64,000 nt of DNA, from assembly GCA_021372725.1 (NCBI GenBank), contig JAJFTV010000140.1, positions 20,183-84,182 on the forward strand. The letters run 5' to 3'. The position numbers and the translations under genes are program-made. The DNA comes from Chloroflexota bacterium. GTDB lineage: Bacteria; Chloroflexota; Anaerolineae; Anaerolineales; Anaerolineaceae. The first letter of the stretch is position 1. Each line of letters opens with the position of its first letter. Below are positions 61,728 to 64,000 of this stretch, one piece after another. The notes beneath the pieces are model-generated. The model searched no databases. It was not told the DNA's origin and saw only the letters and a program-made list of their open reading frames with translations.

Positions 61728-62832
61728 AATTCACCAGCCGGTTGTATTTTCTTAGAATATCCTGTAAACGATCATGCGGCAGGGCGTAGACGGTATTCCC
61801 ATTGATGCCTGTCATGGTTTGGGCGGCAACCAGGGCATTGACAATCGCTTCTTCGATTGCCTGAACTGTGGCCAGCATGAGGGGAGAGATCATCGCATTG
61901 GACAGGAAATTAGCCTGATTGATGGCGTCTGGCCCGGGAACAGGATGGTTGGCCGTTGAAAAGGCGATGGCAATATCGCCTGAGCCGTTTGAACCCACTC
62001 CGCCGACCAGACCAATTCCCAACGGGGCCCGTTTTGCCAACCTGTCCAACTGATTGGGAAGCAAGGGCGCATCGGTGGCGATAACCATGATGATGGAGCT
62101 CAGAGGGGGTTCCCGCAATTCCTCATAAATCTCCGGCATCAGATCAGGAATTTCCTCTCCCACAGGCAGGCCGGCGATATGCAGGTTTTCCCTGCCGCCG
62201 TGATTGGCCTGTACCAGGACACCCACCGTGTAAGAATTACTCCCGATTTCAACCACCCGAGAGGATGTTCCAATACCGCCTTTGAATTCGTGACAGATCA
62301 TGGCAGTTCCACCGCCGACGCTGCCTTCTTCCACAGGCCCGCTTGTGGCGGTGTTCAACGCATGGAAGACATGTTCCTGATGAACATGGAAACCTAACAT
62401 ATCACTCAGAACGCCGGAATAGGTTTCACCGACCACCGGAAGCCCATAAAAGACATCTCTGATCTGTAAACCCGGTCGGTAGAGATTCTCGAAGCCCCAT
62501 TTAAGCGTTGCATCACGCACAGTTCCCACGCTGGAAGTCTCTGTGATCATGACGCAGCTCTCCAGAAAACCTGATTCTTCCACCCAGGCTGTTCCGGTCA
62601 ATTCACCACAGCCATTGAATGAATACCAACCGGCAAAGAGTGGATCATATTTTTTACCACACGGAAGGATGGCGGTCACACCCGTACGAACAGGTCCCTG
62701 GCCGATAATCTGTTTACCTTCCCCTGACACAATTGTGGTATGGCCCACTTCAACCCCTGCCACATCTGTGATCGCATTCCATTTTCCGGTACGGCCTTTA
62801 AAAGGAATACCCAATTCCCTGGCTCTTGTCAT
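61726..62832 (-). CDS. P1 family peptidase (DmpA/BapA-like)
   Basis: A 368-residue N-terminal-nucleophile hydrolase of the DmpA family, which release N-terminal D-Ala, L-amino acids or beta-amino acids from peptides. The proenzyme cuts itself before the catalytic serine; by position this is S246 in PLSSIIMVIATDAPL, preceded here by S245 instead of the usual Gly or Asn. Other marks are ITDVAGVEVGHTTI, GSVGGGTAMICHEFKGGIGTSSR (core GGIGTSSR) and GGVGSNGSGDIAIAFSTAN. AAGGAG 6 nt before the ATG. It is convergent with the M81 genes, and with them may form a peptide salvage set. Confidence 0.9.
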   Translation of the reverse strand: MTRARELGIPFKGRTGKWNAITDVAGVEVGHTTIVSGEGKQIIGQGPVRTGVTAILPCGKKYDPLFAGWYSFNGCGELTGTAWVEESGFLESCVMITETSSVGTVRDATLKWGFENLYRPGLQIRDVFYGLPVVGETYSGVLSDMLGFHVHQEHVFHALNTATSGPVEEGSVGGGTAMICHEFKGGIGTSSRVVEIGSNSYTVGVLVQANHGGRENLHIAGLPVGEEIPDLMPEIYEELREPPLSSIIMVIATDAPLLPNQLDRLAKRAPLGIGLVGGVGSNGSGDIAIAFSTANHPVPGPDAINQANFLSNAMISPLMLATVQAIEEAIVNALVAAQTMTGINGNTVYALPHDRLQDILRKYNRLVN

Positions 62833-62862
62833 AACGGCTCCTTTTGAATGAAAAATCAGGTA

Positions 62863-63375
62863 TCACGTTGTTTTTTGTCCTGACTGGATCAGTATCCCGA
62901 TCACCAGCAGAACAAAAAAAATTATGGTCCTTGGCCCCATTTCAAAATCAGCCAATTGTAAAGAAGTCTGAGTGATGAGGGCGGCACCGACAAGCGAAGA
63001 AAGAAGGATCAATGCCCAATCAAAAATGGAGAGGATGAGCAGGCTGCCGATAATGCCACCAATCACCATGGCAAGCCAGTTCCAGCCTGTCAGACTGAAA
63101 TTCAGGTTTTGGGCCAATTGGTAGACCAGAAAAAATCCGGCGATGAACCCTGCCACCGTTACAGCCACCTTTTGAACAGACAAGGCAAGCATGATACCTA
63201 CCAGACCGAGAGCTATACCGACCAGTAAAAGGATCCATTGCTCATTTGTTGTGAGAAATCGGTCTGCCAGCCAATAACCGGCAATAAATCCAACAGCTCC
63301 CACAAAAAACCAGAATAATTTTCGACCCCAAACGAGCAGCGGAATGCCGAGAATAAAATTAACAATTATCGACAT
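62863..63375 (-). CDS. Small multi-spanning membrane protein (DUF4203/TMEM198-like)
   Basis: A 170-residue protein made of about six or seven hydrophobic helices with short loops and Gly-rich packing (FWFFVGAVGFIAGYWLA, LVGIALGLVGIMLAL, VAGFIAGFFLVYQL). It ends with a short cytoplasmic-like tail (QSGQKTT). Resembles the DUF4203/TMEM198 fold of unknown role. The ATG at 63375 is 4 nt after GGAGG; the ATG directly before it is less well spaced. Located 30 bp upstream of the P1 peptidase gene, in the same direction. Confidence 0.7.
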   Translation of the reverse strand: MSIIVNFILGIPLLVWGRKLFWFFVGAVGFIAGYWLADRFLTTNEQWILLLVGIALGLVGIMLALSVQKVAVTVAGFIAGFFLVYQLAQNLNFSLTGWNWLAMVIGGIIGSLLILSIFDWALILLSSLVGAALITQTSLQLADFEMGPRTIIFFVLLVIGILIQSGQKTT

Positions 63376-63597
63376 CATTCCTCCTTTTTATATTGAAATC
63401 ATGTCTAAAAACCTCTCATGGATCTCCACTAAAATCAATTTTCAGGAAACAGGCTCGAGAGGAGAATAAAACTGACAGGGAGGCACTGTATGACAGATAA
63501 TTTCCGAACAAATAAGGGGATGGCTCCTCTCCGGGCGTTACTCACCCTGCGTTCTTTATGCACCTTTGTTATAGCGAGGTTAAGAACAATCTAAAGT

Positions 63598-64000
<403 letters not shown>

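Noticed and set aside
63490..63594. 34-codon ORF with GGGAGG site between the membrane protein and enolase genes
   Set aside because: The ribosome site is good, but the peptide is featureless, antisense to enolase's likely terminator region and too short to support; might merit a check in relatives.

Overview
The window reads as a chromosomal stretch of an anaerobic or facultative member of the Chloroflexota, most likely class Anaerolineae. That is inferred from the mix of families (split FeoB, F420-type LLM oxidoreductase, tandem MlrC-like M81 peptidases, HerA-like ATPase, NamZ and CapA proteins, GAF/HD-GYP proteins); there is no rRNA to prove it. Genes are dense, occur on both strands, and form short operons. 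I see no phage, insertion sequence or CRISPR array. One tRNA gene (Val-CAC) is present.

Layout. 1-12.6 kb: a 3' part of an M1 aminopeptidase, a DapA-family aldolase, threonine synthase, a membrane-anchored unknown, a nitroreductase, an EamA exporter, a HEAT-like protein coupled to a methyltransferase, a delta-1-pyrroline-5-carboxylate dehydrogenase-like enzyme, a D-aminoacylase relative and an inositol-phosphatase-like enzyme. 12.8-16.7 kb: a ferrous iron uptake operon, feoA-feoB(G domain)-feoB(membrane)-feoC, divergent from a DtxR/MntR-type repressor gene across a palindrome-rich spacer. 16.8-27.3 kb: a helical-repeat protein with PepF, then cell-envelope functions (NamZ, CapA, PIG-L deacetylase, LCP ligase) and a HerA-like ATPase preceded by a 55-codon gene. 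27.5-34.5 kb: two pentapeptide-repeat proteins, an ATC-hydrolase-like protein, and an operon of methyltransferase, GH3-family acyl-adenylating enzyme and a large membrane GAF/HD-GYP sensor.

34.9-41.5 kb: tRNA-Val, then a complete dlt-like operon (adenylating enzyme, GNAT, carrier protein, MBOAT, two SGNH paralogues). It probably activates an amino acid or other small acid, carries it on a phosphopantetheine arm, and transfers it across the membrane to an envelope polymer or glycan. 41.6-47.5 kb: an AEC transporter with an apparent ATT start, a second ATC-hydrolase-like protein, an alpha/beta hydrolase, a ProX-type editing domain, an LLM oxidoreductase and a serine hydrolase.

47.8-58.2 kb is the centrepiece: a 2675-residue iterative synthase with order KS-ACP-AT-KS-ACP-KR-DH, followed by an Sfp-type phosphopantetheinyl transferase and, convergent to both, a PfaD-type trans enoyl reductase. 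Together these can make a processively reduced acyl chain, as PUFA-type 'secondary lipid' synthases do, but from a single compact protein with unusual features (threonine at the phosphopantetheine site of both ACPs, a divergent second KS with an intact triad, a Glu at the usual DH Asp position). 58.5-64 kb: two tandem M81 (MlrC-like) peptidases, a P1 (DmpA-like) peptidase, a small multi-spanning membrane protein and the 3' part of enolase.
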